From contig DLTN01000077.1 of assembly GCA_002500925.1 (NCBI GenBank), forward strand, positions 1 to 12,600: a DNA stretch of 12,600 bases, in the 5' to 3' direction. Shown one piece after another: positions 1-7,603 of this stretch (the first letter of the stretch is position 1; the number at the start of each line of letters is the position of its first letter). The notes beneath the pieces were generated by a model. That model saw only the letters and a program-made list of their open reading frames with translations. It did not search any database and was not told where the DNA came from. The position numbers were made by a program, and so were the translations under genes. Source of the DNA: Gemmatimonadales bacterium UBA7835 (GTDB lineage: Bacteria > Gemmatimonadota > Gemmatimonadetes > Longimicrobiales > Gaopeijiaceae).

Positions 1-1956
1 GTGGATAATCGCTTTCCGTACTATGTGTATGGAGGCCAGCAGGACAACAGCGCAATTGCTATAGCGAGTCGCGGTCAGGGTGGAGTCACTTGGAAGGACT
101 GGTATTCGATAGCTGGATGTGAGAGCGCGAGGCCGTCGTTCGATGCTGATGACCCTCGGTTCGTTTATGCGGGTTGCTATATGGGGATAATTGGTGAGTG
201 GGATCACCAAACGATGTCTCAGCGCGATATAGCGGCCTATCCCGTTATGCCCGCTGCGCTCCAGAGTCGTGAGATGAAGTATCGGTACAACTGGAGTGCT
301 CCTATCCTCGTTTCTCAGCATGATCCGAGAACCATTTACCACGCATCGAATCACGTGGTCCGTTCTCGGGATCGTGGGATGACGTGGGAAGAGATTAGCC
401 CAGATCTTACGCGGGACGAAGACGTAAAACAGGGATATGGCGGTGGGCCGATAACGAACGAGGGGGCGGGGGGGGAGATTTACGGTACCATATACGCTCT
501 GAGCGAGTCAGCACACGAACAGGGTGTGATTTGGACTGGGAGTGATGACGGGCTTGTTCATCTAACACGGGATGGTGGAGCGACGTGGCAGGATGTGACA
601 CCTGATCCATGGGGTGAGGTCATGGTAAACGAGATCGCTGTATCCCCGCATGACCCTGCCGTGGCCTACGCGGCGATAAACAGATACAAGTTCAACGACT
701 TCACTCCGATGGCTTATGTTACGCGCGACTATGGCGAGAACTGGGAAGAAATCTCAGATGGATTCGCCGATGAGGCGTGGGTGCATGTTGTGCGGGAAGA
801 CCCACGCACGCCGGGGTTGCTTTATGCCGGGACGGAAACCGGAATCTATGTGTCGTTCAACGGCGGCGACCTCTGGCAGTCGTTGCAATTAAACCTTCCG
901 AATACGCCGATCAATGACCTGATTGTGCATGACCGCGAGAATGATCTCGTGGTTGCGACTTCGGGCAGAAGTTTCTGGATTCTAGACGATCTGTCTCCGC
1001 TGCAGCAGGCAGCACGAGATGTTCCGGATGGGGACGAAAATAGCCACCATCTCTATTCCCCTCGACATGCTTATCGGCTCGCTGGTGGTAGCGGCTTTGG
1101 CGGTGGTGGCGAGGGAGTCAATGGTCCAAGTGGTGCCGTAATCGACTTCATGTTGGGAGAAGTCGCCGACGGTGAGCCCGTAGCAGTTACAATCAAAACT
1201 CTCGCAGGTGATGTGATTCGGACCCTGTCTACACAGCCTGATCAAGAGGTCAGCCCTGGAGCCTCTGCACTTCTAGTCCACACGGGCCACAATCGCATCG
1301 TGTGGAATCTTCGTCATGAGAACATCCCTAATATCCCGGGAGCGTACGTTTTCGGTTCTCTTCAAGGCCGGCGCGTGATACCAGGAGACTACGTAGTCGA
1401 GCTTAGTGTCGGTGACTGGCGCGCGGAGGAAGCGCTCACCATAAGAAAAGACCCACGAGTCGAGACCACCCTGCAAGAATACGTAGAGCAGGATCAGTTC
1501 GTGGCCCAGGTTGCAGCTGAATTGTCAGCGATCCATCGGACTGTTAGTCGCAATAATGATGTAAAAGGGCAGATCGAAACGTTTCTCGACAGAGTGGGAG
1601 ATGGGGTCAGTGCCGGTCCAGTGACCGAACAGGGTGAGCTTCTAGCCCAAGAGCTAGAGAATGTAGCCGACTCCCTCTACCAGCGTCGCGTCGTAGATGG
1701 ACAGACAGTGATTAATTTCCCGAGTCGACTGAAGTTCCAGTATGTGTTTCTCCACGGGAACGCGGATGGCGCAGAAACGGGTGTAAGTATGGGATCACGT
1801 GAAGTGTTGTCAGATCTCCGAGCCCGTTGGACGGTTCACCGAGCGATCAGTGATGAATTACTTGGTCCGAGGCTGGACGCATTCAATCGCCTGATTCAGG
1901 AGGCTGGGTTCTCGATCATTATTGCACCCCCGAGGCTAAGGAGGCCGGTCTCATGA
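1..1956 (+). CDS. BNR-repeat/VPS10-type beta-propeller protein, 3' part (5' end outside window)
   Basis: The reading frame is open from the first base, and the GTG there is probably an internal Val codon, so the gene continues upstream. The visible 651 residues begin in the propeller with a VYGGQQDN-type motif (about 9-16). Asp-box/BNR repeats follow: SRDRGMTW (122-129), TRDGGATW (189-196), TRDYGENW (241-248) and SFNGGDLW (285-292). SGRSFWILDD (321-330) is the usual end of the propeller in this family. Residues about 375-485 look like a FlgD/Ig-like beta domain (AGDVIRTL, then RIVWNLRHE, then PGDYVVELSVGDW). The last ~160 residues are mainly helical. Relatives are annotated as VPS10-domain or 'glycosyl hydrolase BNR repeat' proteins of roughly 1000 residues, usually exported, so about a third is probably missing. 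No catalytic residues are evident and the substrate is unknown. The C-terminus seems complete. Confidence 0.88.
   Translation: MDNRFPYYVYGGQQDNSAIAIASRGQGGVTWKDWYSIAGCESARPSFDADDPRFVYAGCYMGIIGEWDHQTMSQRDIAAYPVMPAALQSREMKYRYNWSAPILVSQHDPRTIYHASNHVVRSRDRGMTWEEISPDLTRDEDVKQGYGGGPITNEGAGGEIYGTIYALSESAHEQGVIWTGSDDGLVHLTRDGGATWQDVTPDPWGEVMVNEIAVSPHDPAVAYAAINRYKFNDFTPMAYVTRDYGENWEEISDGFADEAWVHVVREDPRTPGLLYAGTETGIYVSFNGGDLWQSLQLNLPNTPINDLIVHDRENDLVVATSGRSFWILDDLSPLQQAARDVPDGDENSHHLYSPRHAYRLAGGSGFGGGGEGVNGPSGAVIDFMLGEVADGEPVAVTIKTLAGDVIRTLSTQPDQEVSPGASALLVHTGHNRIVWNLRHENIPNIPGAYVFGSLQGRRVIPGDYVVELSVGDWRAEEALTIRKDPRVETTLQEYVEQDQFVAQVAAELSAIHRTVSRNNDVKGQIETFLDRVGDGVSAGPVTEQGELLAQELENVADSLYQRRVVDGQTVINFPSRLKFQYVFLHGNADGAETGVSMGSREVLSDLRARWTVHRAISDELLGPRLDAFNRLIQEAGFSIIIAPPRLRRPVS
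1938..1944 (+). promoter_or_regulatory. perfect Shine-Dalgarno AAGGAGG inside the end of the propeller gene
   Basis: AAGGAGG lies within the last codons of the propeller gene, 8 nt before an ATG at 1953 that overlaps the gene's TGA stop as ATGA. Strength, spacing and overlap are what one expects for a translationally coupled downstream gene, but the frame it serves is only 20 codons long. The match could be chance, since it also encodes ordinary residues of the propeller protein. Confidence 0.5.
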
Positions 1957-2015
1957 TTCTAAGCGCAACGGGTGAGGCTTCTGAGCAAAAAGGGAGGGCA
2001 GGGTCCGGTTCGTAA
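1953..2015 (+). CDS. 20-codon ORF after a strong RBS; possible remnant of a lost downstream gene
   Basis: The ATG overlaps the stop of the propeller gene (ATGA) and sits 8 nt after AAGGAGG. The frame ends at TAA after 20 codons. The peptide is polar and rich in Gly, Ser and Ala, and resembles no family I know. It has no membrane segment or signal. The signals look like a genuine gene start, so the simplest explanations are a decayed or truncated former operon partner, a sequencing frameshift, or chance. It ends just before the convergent aminotransferase gene. A functional peptide is possible but nothing in the sequence supports it. Confidence 0.25.
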   Translation: MILSATGEASEQKGRAGSGS

Positions 2016-2046
2016 AGCTTAATCTACTTACCGAGGCAGTTCGATC

Positions 2047-3306
2047 TTAGCACTTGTCAACGACATCGCCTACGCGTCGTATACCCTCTTCGATCCGGTC
2101 GAGATCATTAACCAGTGGTCCGTATGAGATCCGGACACCGTTGGTTATTGATGGGCCGAAACCGCTGCCCGGCACAAAGATCACTCCGGTGCTAGCCAAA
2201 ACTTCGCGAACGAACTCGTCACCGTTTCGACCCACGTCCATGACTGTATAAAGGCCGCCTTGGGGGTCTAGGCGTGGCATTCCGATGTAACGGTCGATGC
2301 ACTCGGTCGTGTGACGGGCGGCTTTTTCATACCGTGCATTGGTCTCATTCATATAGGACTGAAGTGAACCGTCAGATAGTGCCTTCGTGAGGTAGGCGGC
2401 GAGCGCGTATTGGTGGATACTGTCCGGGCACAGCGCTGTGCTCTGCTGCACGATTTCAAGTGCTTCGATCACATGGGGAGCAGCTTCGACCCACCCCAGC
2501 CGACGCCCGAGTCCACGACACCACTTCGAGTTGGAGTGGAGACGGATCAGGTTCGGGTGTTCAGACGGGCTGGCCGAAAAGTGCTCGGGGACCACTTCTG
2601 TGAAACATTGGGCCCGGTATGCGAAGTCCACGATGACGAAGCAATCAGCCTCTTCAGCTATACGGAGTATGTCGTCGAAGACATCGTCTGGGATCAAACG
2701 ACTCGTCGGGTTATCTGGTGAAGAGAAAAGTAAGAGGCGTGGATCGTATTCTGACACGAGTGCTTGGAAGGATGAGACTATCGATTCTCTGTCTCTCATG
2801 AACGCCCATCTTTCGGCATCGAATACGGGAAGCCAAATAATTTCGGTTCCTTCCGGTCCCAGGTTTAGCTGCGGTCCGTAGTTCGCGTAAGACGGATCGA
2901 AGAGAACTACTCGATCCCCTGGGTCGAGTAGTGTGGTAAAGAGCGTGTGGGTAAGCTGGGTCGAGCTCCCTCCCACCAGAATATTATCATCTGATAAGTC
3001 ACGAGTTCCGTACAGCGTGGCGTCAACAGAGAGCAGAGCTTCGCGTAGATTGGGGAGTCCGCGTGTTGGGGAGTATGCTCCTAATTCATGGAACAACACA
3101 GGGTCATCTGATATGGTAGAGTACTCGGCCCTCAGTTCTTCTGGCGCCTTGTGATTCACCCAACCACCAGCGAACGAGATTACATCGTCCGGGTCCAGTC
3201 CCATCGCGATGATGTTGCGTCGGTCGGCGAGTTTCATGATCTCGCGGATAGGCGACTGCTTGAGCTGTCCTTCGCGGAGGCGACGAGCGACGAGTGGAGT
3301 AGCCAT
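2047..3306 (-). CDS. PLP-dependent aminotransferase, class I/II (fold type I)
   Basis: The 419-residue protein has the usual length and landmarks of a fold type I aminotransferase. The N-terminal SPIREIMKLA (18-27) and SFAGGW (44-49) resemble 2-aminoadipate/MocR-like aminotransferase domains. The cofactor site is visible as VGGSSTQL (111-118), DPSY with Tyr140, Asn199 in SSPDNPTS, Asp227 and Tyr230 in VDFAY, and Lys261 in SNSKWCRGLGRRLGW. Lys261 is the expected Schiff-base lysine. Arg392 in VRISYG is the expected carboxylate-binding arginine. The substrate cannot be read from sequence. No branched-chain (class IV) signature is present, so the nearby ilvD does not define its role. The ATG at 3306 has no Shine-Dalgarno; the region just upstream is C-rich (CCTCC). 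The next Met, residue 24, would cut the conserved SPIREIM segment. The gene is divergent from the ilvD cluster and looks monocistronic. Confidence 0.93.
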   Translation of the reverse strand: MATPLVARRLREGQLKQSPIREIMKLADRRNIIAMGLDPDDVISFAGGWVNHKAPEELRAEYSTISDDPVLFHELGAYSPTRGLPNLREALLSVDATLYGTRDLSDDNILVGGSSTQLTHTLFTTLLDPGDRVVLFDPSYANYGPQLNLGPEGTEIIWLPVFDAERWAFMRDRESIVSSFQALVSEYDPRLLLFSSPDNPTSRLIPDDVFDDILRIAEEADCFVIVDFAYRAQCFTEVVPEHFSASPSEHPNLIRLHSNSKWCRGLGRRLGWVEAAPHVIEALEIVQQSTALCPDSIHQYALAAYLTKALSDGSLQSYMNETNARYEKAARHTTECIDRYIGMPRLDPQGGLYTVMDVGRNGDEFVREVLASTGVIFVPGSGFGPSITNGVRISYGPLVNDLDRIEEGIRRVGDVVDKC

Positions 3307-3408
3307 GGAGGTTCAGTGGTGGATAGAGTATCCGTTATAAAGACAAATGTGAGGCCAAGCTCTGAGAGTAGGATCGACGAGTCAACTGACGATTCATCTG
3401 GCGGTGAA

Positions 3409-3420
3409 GGCTTATAAGCC
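3409..3420. repeat. 12-bp perfect palindrome GGCTTATAAGCC, possible operator
   Basis: GGCTTATAAGCC is identical on both strands. It lies 28 bp before the ATG at 3449 and contains a TATAAG hexamer that could be a -10 element for the ilvD cluster. A short symmetric element at a promoter could bind a dimeric repressor, but I do not recognise the sequence as a known regulator site. A palindrome of this length can occur by chance. Confidence 0.3.
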
Positions 3421-3435
3421 CGAGCTTCGGTGCAT

Positions 3436-3441
3436 GGAGGG
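3436..3441 (+). promoter_or_regulatory. Shine-Dalgarno GGAGGG that fixes the start of the exported protein
   Basis: GGAGGG stands 7 nt before the ATG at 3449. The frame is open further upstream with an ATG at 3404, but only the 3449 start has a well-placed ribosome-binding site, and it puts a clean signal peptide at the N-terminus. Confidence 0.7.
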
Positions 3442-3448
3442 ACATCCC

Positions 3449-4054
3449 ATGACTCAGATCGCTAGATCAATCGTCGCCACGACGTTCATCACTATGTGTT
3501 GGTTTGCTATCGCCGTGCCCGCTGAGGCCCAGAGGCGGGTCGCGCCAGATTCACTGCGAATGATTCAAGAGATCGAACCACTGCACGGTCCTCGAGGGAC
3601 TGAGGTTACGGTGTATACTGAGAACCTTCCACTTCAGGCCAAAGTCCACGTTGGTGTAGGTGCGACTAGGACTGGCTTCGAAGCGCTCTCCGAGGGAGAG
3701 CAGGGGATGTGGGGTGAGGTTTCTGGTACGATTGCGATCCCGGAGACAGCACCATATGACCGAGCACTTCTCATCGTGGCATTCGATGCCATTTTCGCTC
3801 CGATCGGGCTGTCGGATCCGTTCCACGTAACTCGCCCAGATGGTACGCTTCAGCGCACCGGACTAATTACTGAAGAGGGCGTGGAATGCCTGGCCATGAG
3901 GGATGAGGACGAGTTCCTCTATACGCTCGTTGGGAATTTAGATGGCCTTTCCGTCGGGGATCCGGTTGTTGTGGAAGCCCGTTACGTGGAAGTGAGCACC
4001 TGCCAGCAGGGCACTACGCTTGAGGTTATTGAGTCTCGACCACCGGCGTCGTGA
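3449..4054 (+). CDS. exported protein with IPT/TIG-like and DUF5818-like domains
   Basis: This is a 201-residue protein of unknown function. Residues 1-27 form a Sec signal peptide: a basic start, a hydrophobic core and AEA before a Gln-Arg-Arg mature end. Residues about 38-128 start with IQEIEPLHGPRGTEVTVYT, a pattern of IPT/TIG immunoglobulin-like domains. Residues about 137-195 (GLITEEGVECLAM, then FLYTLVGNLDGLSVGDPVVVEARYV, then STCQQG) resemble a small OB-like beta domain often annotated DUF5818. Cys147 and Cys185 could form a disulfide. It probably acts in the periplasm or on the surface as a binding module; no enzyme motif is seen. Its TGA overlaps the ilvD start as GTGA, which implies translational coupling to a cytoplasmic enzyme. 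That pairing is odd and may reflect only packing. Domain names rest on pattern recognition. Confidence 0.85.
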   Translation: MTQIARSIVATTFITMCWFAIAVPAEAQRRVAPDSLRMIQEIEPLHGPRGTEVTVYTENLPLQAKVHVGVGATRTGFEALSEGEQGMWGEVSGTIAIPETAPYDRALLIVAFDAIFAPIGLSDPFHVTRPDGTLQRTGLITEEGVECLAMRDEDEFLYTLVGNLDGLSVGDPVVVEARYVEVSTCQQGTTLEVIESRPPAS

Positions 4055-5739
4055 CCAGTAAGCTCCCAACGCTTAACAAACACAGCGCACGGATCACGCA
4101 GCAGCCCGCTCAGGCGAGTTCTCGGGCCATGCTTTATGCTGCCGGGTTGAAGGACGAAGATTTCGATAAGCCTCAAGTCGGAATCGCCTCAATGTGGTGG
4201 GACGGGAACCCGTGCAACATGCATCTGCTAGACCTTGCCACAGAGGTCGCGAGTGGCTCCACCAAAGCAGGGTTGATCCCGATGCGATTCAACACCATCG
4301 GAGTCAGCGATGGGATATCAATGGGTACGGATGGGATGAGTTACTCACTCCCTTCTAGGGATCTGATCGCCGATTCTATCGAGACTGTGGTGAGCGCGCA
4401 GTGGTACGACGGCATTGTGACCGTTCCAGGATGCGACAAGAACATGCCGGGCTCGCTCATGGCGATGGCGCGACTGAATCGCCCTGGCCTGATGGTGTAC
4501 GGGGGGACGATCGCTCCGGGTGATCTGGACGGTGAGCGACTCGATATAGTGAGTGCCTTCGAAGCATACGGGCAGTTCGTAGCAGGTTCTATCGACCAGG
4601 AAAGGTTCGACGCAGTAGTCCGAAACTCTTGTCCGGGCGCTGGAGCCTGCGGGGGTATGTACACGGCCAATACTATGGCCAGCGCGGCCGAGGCTCTCGG
4701 GATGACCCTCCCTTATAGCTCATCAATCCCAGCGGCGCAGGATAGAAAGAAAGCGGAATGCAGACGAGTAGGCGCGGTTTTGAGACGTCTGCTTGAAGAG
4801 GATCTCCGGCCTCGCGACATCATGACACGAGCTGCGTTCGAAAACGCGATAGTGTTGGTAACGATTTTGGGAGGATCTACCAACGCAGTGCTGCATCTTT
4901 TAGCGATCGCTCACTCAGCGGAAGTCGAACTCACACTCGATGATTTTCAGGCGGTGAGTGACCGCACCCCGTACTTGTCTGATCTTAAGCCTAGCGGTCG
5001 TTACGTAATGCAAGATCTCGATCGGGTCGGAGGAGTGCCGGCCGTGCTCCGCACGTTACTGGATGCGGGTCTGATAGACGGGAGTTGCCTGACCGTAACG
5101 GGATACACTGTCGAGGAGAATCTCAGTGAGGTAGCTCCACTTAGTGTTAAGCAGGAAGTAGTGCGGCCACTCAGTGACCCGATTAAAGCTTCGGGCCATC
5201 TACGGATCATGAGAGGCTCTATGGCACCAGAGGGGGCGGTCGCGAAAATCACCGGCAAGGAAGGTGTTGAGTTTTCCGGACCGGCACGTGTCTTTGACCG
5301 AGAAGAGGCGGCGCTTGCTGCTCTTGAGCGTAACGAGATTCTGTCGGGGGATGTGGTCGTAATCCGCTACGAAGGTCCCCGAGGTGGTCCTGGGATGCCC
5401 GAGATGCTAACGATAACCTCTGCGATCATGGGTGCAGGACTCGGATCTGAGGTTGCATTGGTTACTGACGGGCGGTTTTCGGGGGGTAGCCACGGCTTTG
5501 TTATCGGGCATGTTACACCGGAGGCGCAGAACGGTGGCCCGATTGCACTCGTTGAAAATGGGGATCGGATTACGATTGATGCTGAGAGGAACGACATCGC
5601 TTGGGACGTAGATTTTGAGGAGGCAGAAAGAAGAAGAGCTGCCTGGAGAGAGCCTCCGCTGGCTGCTAAACGCGGTGTGCTTCAACGTTACATCCGTTCC
5701 GTGTCCTCTGCGTCTCTTGGGTGTGTGACCGATATATGA
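4051..5739 (+). CDS. ilvD: dihydroxy-acid dehydratase
   Basis: IlvD dehydrates 2,3-dihydroxy-isovalerate and 2,3-dihydroxy-3-methylvalerate to 2-oxoisovalerate and 2-oxo-3-methylvalerate, the penultimate step of valine and isoleucine synthesis in the cytoplasm. The 562-residue length is typical. Three cysteines match the family's Fe-S ligands: Cys55 (WWDGNPCNMHL), Cys128 (PGCDKNMPGS) and Cys200 (SCPGAGACGGM). Lys130 is the lysine expected to be carbamylated to hold Mg2+. TANTMASAAEALGM (205-218), GGSTNAVLHLLAIA, GPRGGPGMPEM and TDGRFSGGSHGFVIGH are all present, as is the C-terminal SSASLGCVTD. These mark IlvD rather than Edd or sugar-acid dehydratases. The start is GTG, overlapping the previous stop by 4 bp with no Shine-Dalgarno, so translation is probably coupled. 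Its stop overlaps the next gene's ATG (ATGA). Confidence 0.97.
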   Translation: MTSKLPTLNKHSARITQQPAQASSRAMLYAAGLKDEDFDKPQVGIASMWWDGNPCNMHLLDLATEVASGSTKAGLIPMRFNTIGVSDGISMGTDGMSYSLPSRDLIADSIETVVSAQWYDGIVTVPGCDKNMPGSLMAMARLNRPGLMVYGGTIAPGDLDGERLDIVSAFEAYGQFVAGSIDQERFDAVVRNSCPGAGACGGMYTANTMASAAEALGMTLPYSSSIPAAQDRKKAECRRVGAVLRRLLEEDLRPRDIMTRAAFENAIVLVTILGGSTNAVLHLLAIAHSAEVELTLDDFQAVSDRTPYLSDLKPSGRYVMQDLDRVGGVPAVLRTLLDAGLIDGSCLTVTGYTVEENLSEVAPLSVKQEVVRPLSDPIKASGHLRIMRGSMAPEGAVAKITGKEGVEFSGPARVFDREEAALAALERNEILSGDVVVIRYEGPRGGPGMPEMLTITSAIMGAGLGSEVALVTDGRFSGGSHGFVIGHVTPEAQNGGPIALVENGDRITIDAERNDIAWDVDFEEAERRRAAWREPPLAAKRGVLQRYIRSVSSASLGCVTDI

Positions 5740-6650
5740 AAGTGGTGGTGGTTGGAGCCGGGGGCCTTGGTAGCTACATCGGGGCCGTGCTTTCGCAGGC
5801 CGGTCACGATGTGACGCTGGTAGTCCGCGGAGCTCATCGCACTGCAATTGAGAAGAACGGACTTAGAGTGAGGAGTCACGCTGGTGACTTTGATGTAAAC
5901 GTGCGTTGTGTTGCTTCCGCATTGGAGGTAGACACGGCGGATCTTGCTTTGCTCGTAACCAAGACCTTTTCCCTGGACGAGGTGGCGGATCAGTTGGTAC
6001 ACCTTTCCGGATCAGGTGCGCATGTCGTGTCATTGCTCAACGGGATAACCGCGTTCGACCGTCTGGAAGTGCACGGAGTCTCTCAGGATGTAATGGCCGA
6101 TGGCGTGGCGTACATGACGTCGTTTCGAGTTGAGCCTGGGGTTGTGGAACGGAAGGCAGCCCATCAGAGGATTGTCCTAGACGCGTCAGCTGGACCTGTC
6201 TCAAGAGTGAGGCAGGCATTCGAAGGAACGCTTGTCGAGATCAAAACCGTTCCAGACATCAAGGTCGAGTTATGGGAAAAGATGTCTGTAGTGTGTTCGC
6301 TCGCTGTTTTGTGTGCGATTGGGCAGCGGAATATGGGATCAGTGCGAAGCCATCCTTATGGAGCTGAGTTGCAGCATCGCGTGATCGCAGAGGTCCTTGA
6401 TGTTGGTCGAGCTAATGGAGTGCCAATTCCTTCTGGGACAGAGAAGAAGATTGGCGAAACACTCGATCGATTCCCTGACGACTTCTTTCCGAGCGTCATC
6501 CATGACTTGAATCAGGGACGGCGGACTGAGATGGAGGATTTAGGAGGTGAGATCTCTCGCCTTGGCCGTGCCAGCGGCGTCCCGACACCCCTGCATGACG
6601 CTGGGACGGTGATTGTTAACCTTGCTGAGGCTCTAAACGCATCTGGGTAA
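5736..6650 (+). CDS. ketopantoate reductase family (PanE/ApbA-like) 2-oxoacid reductase
   Basis: PanE reduces 2-dehydropantoate to pantoate with NADPH in pantothenate/CoA synthesis. The 304-residue protein starts at an ATG overlapping the ilvD stop, which puts the dinucleotide motif GAGGLGSYIG at residues 7-16. LVTKT (Lys76) and LLNG (Asn102) match the cofactor and substrate region. Lys182 in LWEKM is the expected catalytic lysine. Ser253, Asp257 and GRRTEMEDLGGEI (261-273, Glu265) match the C-terminal active-site motif. The two asparagines that follow the catalytic lysine in E. coli PanE by 4 and 8 residues (recalled from its structure) are Val186 and Ala190 here, so pantoate specificity is uncertain. 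An in-frame GTG at 5721 would add 5 residues with no support. Placement after ilvD, which makes the precursor 2-oxoisovalerate, favours a pantothenate or branched-chain 2-oxoacid role. panB and panC are not in the window. Confidence 0.87.
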   Translation: MKVVVVGAGGLGSYIGAVLSQAGHDVTLVVRGAHRTAIEKNGLRVRSHAGDFDVNVRCVASALEVDTADLALLVTKTFSLDEVADQLVHLSGSGAHVVSLLNGITAFDRLEVHGVSQDVMADGVAYMTSFRVEPGVVERKAAHQRIVLDASAGPVSRVRQAFEGTLVEIKTVPDIKVELWEKMSVVCSLAVLCAIGQRNMGSVRSHPYGAELQHRVIAEVLDVGRANGVPIPSGTEKKIGETLDRFPDDFFPSVIHDLNQGRRTEMEDLGGEISRLGRASGVPTPLHDAGTVIVNLAEALNASG

Positions 6651-6695
6651 ATGGGCTCCTCGCGCTCATGCGGCGCAGTGAGACCAAGCGAACTT

Positions 6696-6711
6696 AGCCG
6701 GCTATTCGGCT
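6696..6711. terminator. weak inverted repeat between convergent genes
   Basis: AGCCG (6696-6700) and CGGCT (6707-6711) can form a 5-bp stem with a 6-nt loop in the 86-bp gap where the PanE-like gene and the membrane hydroxylase gene converge. A bidirectional terminator is expected here, but the stem is short and has no T-tract on either strand. It is a candidate only. Confidence 0.2.
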
Positions 6712-6736
6712 TCTTCGGCCCGATCCTAGAGGTGCC

Positions 6737-7558
6737 CTAATCACGATCCAATTCTGATCCTGCCCGGAAAGGAAGGCTCATCTGGTGAAGCACGTGCTCG
6801 TCCAAGACTGGATCGGCCACGTCAACGCCGTAAATGACGTCGTTAGGGTCACCATATACTAGCGTTCCGAATAGTCGATCCCATATGGACAGGATCCCCC
6901 CGAAGTTTGTGTCGGTCCAGGGCCTTTCGAAGTGATGGTGGAACTTGTGCATGTTTGGCGTCACGAATACAAAACTTAGTGACGCGTCGAGCCACCCAGG
7001 AAGCGAGATATTCGCGTGGGTTACGAAGGTAAAAAAGATGGTTGTAATTCTGTAAACGACGTAATAGGCCAGAGTTGCTCCGGTAAGTGTGAGTGCTATA
7101 AGGGCTACGCTCTCGCGGACGAAGAAGTCACCTGGGTGGAGCCTCGTCCCGGTGGTGGCATCGACTTTAGTGTCGCTATGGTGCACTACGTGAAAGCGCC
7201 ACAGAAACTTCACCCGATGCATTAACCAGTGGGCGAAGTACTGAGCGGTGAAGTCGAGGATAATGATTGCAGCCAGCATCTCTAGAATGTTGGGCAGTTC
7301 AAAGAGGTGCAGTAAGCCGAATTCGGTGGTTCCGGTCCAAGCCACGACGCCGAGCGCGAGCGCGGAGAACGCTGCGTTGATGGAGAGTGTTGTCCCGAGG
7401 AAGACGAAGTTAGCCCCGGCATGATGCCACTTGCGGTACTGGAGTTGAGCCAAAGGCAAGCGTGCTTCCAAGATCCAGCTGAGTCCTAAACAGGTCATGA
7501 CCCAAAACAGCTTTTGCCACGTGGGCATCTGCTCAAAAAAGAAAAGGAAACTGTCCAT
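6737..7558 (-). CDS. sterol desaturase/fatty acid hydroxylase superfamily membrane protein
   Basis: This 273-residue integral membrane protein carries the histidine clusters of the non-haem di-iron fatty acid hydroxylase/sterol desaturase superfamily: HWLMH (110-114), HVVHH (123-127), His181 and HKFHH (204-208), followed by FGGILSIWDRLFGT (219-232). Hydrophobic segments lie at about 14-30, 48-74, 92-106, 149-180 and 190-201. The enzymes use O2 to hydroxylate or desaturate lipid chains at the membrane; the substrate here (fatty acid, sterol-like, carotenoid or ether lipid) cannot be told. The ATG at 7558 has only a weak AGGG 3 nt upstream. The stop is TAG. It lies 45 bp downstream of the FAD oxidoreductase on the same strand, so the two are probably one transcript. 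Confidence 0.92.
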   Translation of the reverse strand: MDSFLFFFEQMPTWQKLFWVMTCLGLSWILEARLPLAQLQYRKWHHAGANFVFLGTTLSINAAFSALALGVVAWTGTTEFGLLHLFELPNILEMLAAIIILDFTAQYFAHWLMHRVKFLWRFHVVHHSDTKVDATTGTRLHPGDFFVRESVALIALTLTGATLAYYVVYRITTIFFTFVTHANISLPGWLDASLSFVFVTPNMHKFHHHFERPWTDTNFGGILSIWDRLFGTLVYGDPNDVIYGVDVADPVLDEHVLHQMSLPFRAGSELDRD

Positions 7559-7603
7559 ATGCCCTGAAAGAAGTGAACTGAGCTAGTCAGACTTTTGGAG
7601 TGG

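Larger units (their letters stand above)
3307..3448. promoter_or_regulatory. divergent intergenic region between aminotransferase and ilvD cluster
   Basis: This 142-bp gap separates two divergently transcribed units, so it should carry both promoters. An AT-rich TTATAA block at 3335-3340 gives a TATAAC -10-like hexamer on the - strand (3339-3334) and TATAAA on the + strand. No convincing -35 element stands at the right spacing for either. A perfect 12-bp palindrome lies at 3409-3420. Region-level confidence is fair; assignment of individual elements is weak. Confidence 0.4.

Noticed and set aside
1..3. GTG at base 1 as the true start of the propeller protein
   Set aside because: The frame begins inside a conserved propeller motif with no signal peptide, so the gene is cut by the window edge.
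2438..2881. 147-codon + strand frame inside the aminotransferase gene
   Set aside because: It is antisense to conserved active-site coding sequence, Ser/Arg-rich and without recognisable motifs.
3404..3448. ATG at 3404 as start of the exported protein
   Set aside because: It would put 15 extra polar residues before the signal peptide and has no RBS; the ATG at 3449 has GGAGGG at 7 nt.
5721..5735. GTG at 5721 as start of the PanE-like gene
   Set aside because: It adds five residues before a strand that normally begins at the Met, lacks an RBS, and the ATG overlapping the ilvD stop is the better start.
4051..5739. Edd or sugar-acid dehydratase instead of IlvD
   Set aside because: The three Cys ligands at 55, 128 and 200, the CPGAGACGGMYTANTM motif and the 562-residue length fit IlvD.
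5407..6002. Long - strand frames across the ilvD/PanE-like junction
   Set aside because: They are antisense to two strongly conserved genes and show no domain-like sequence.
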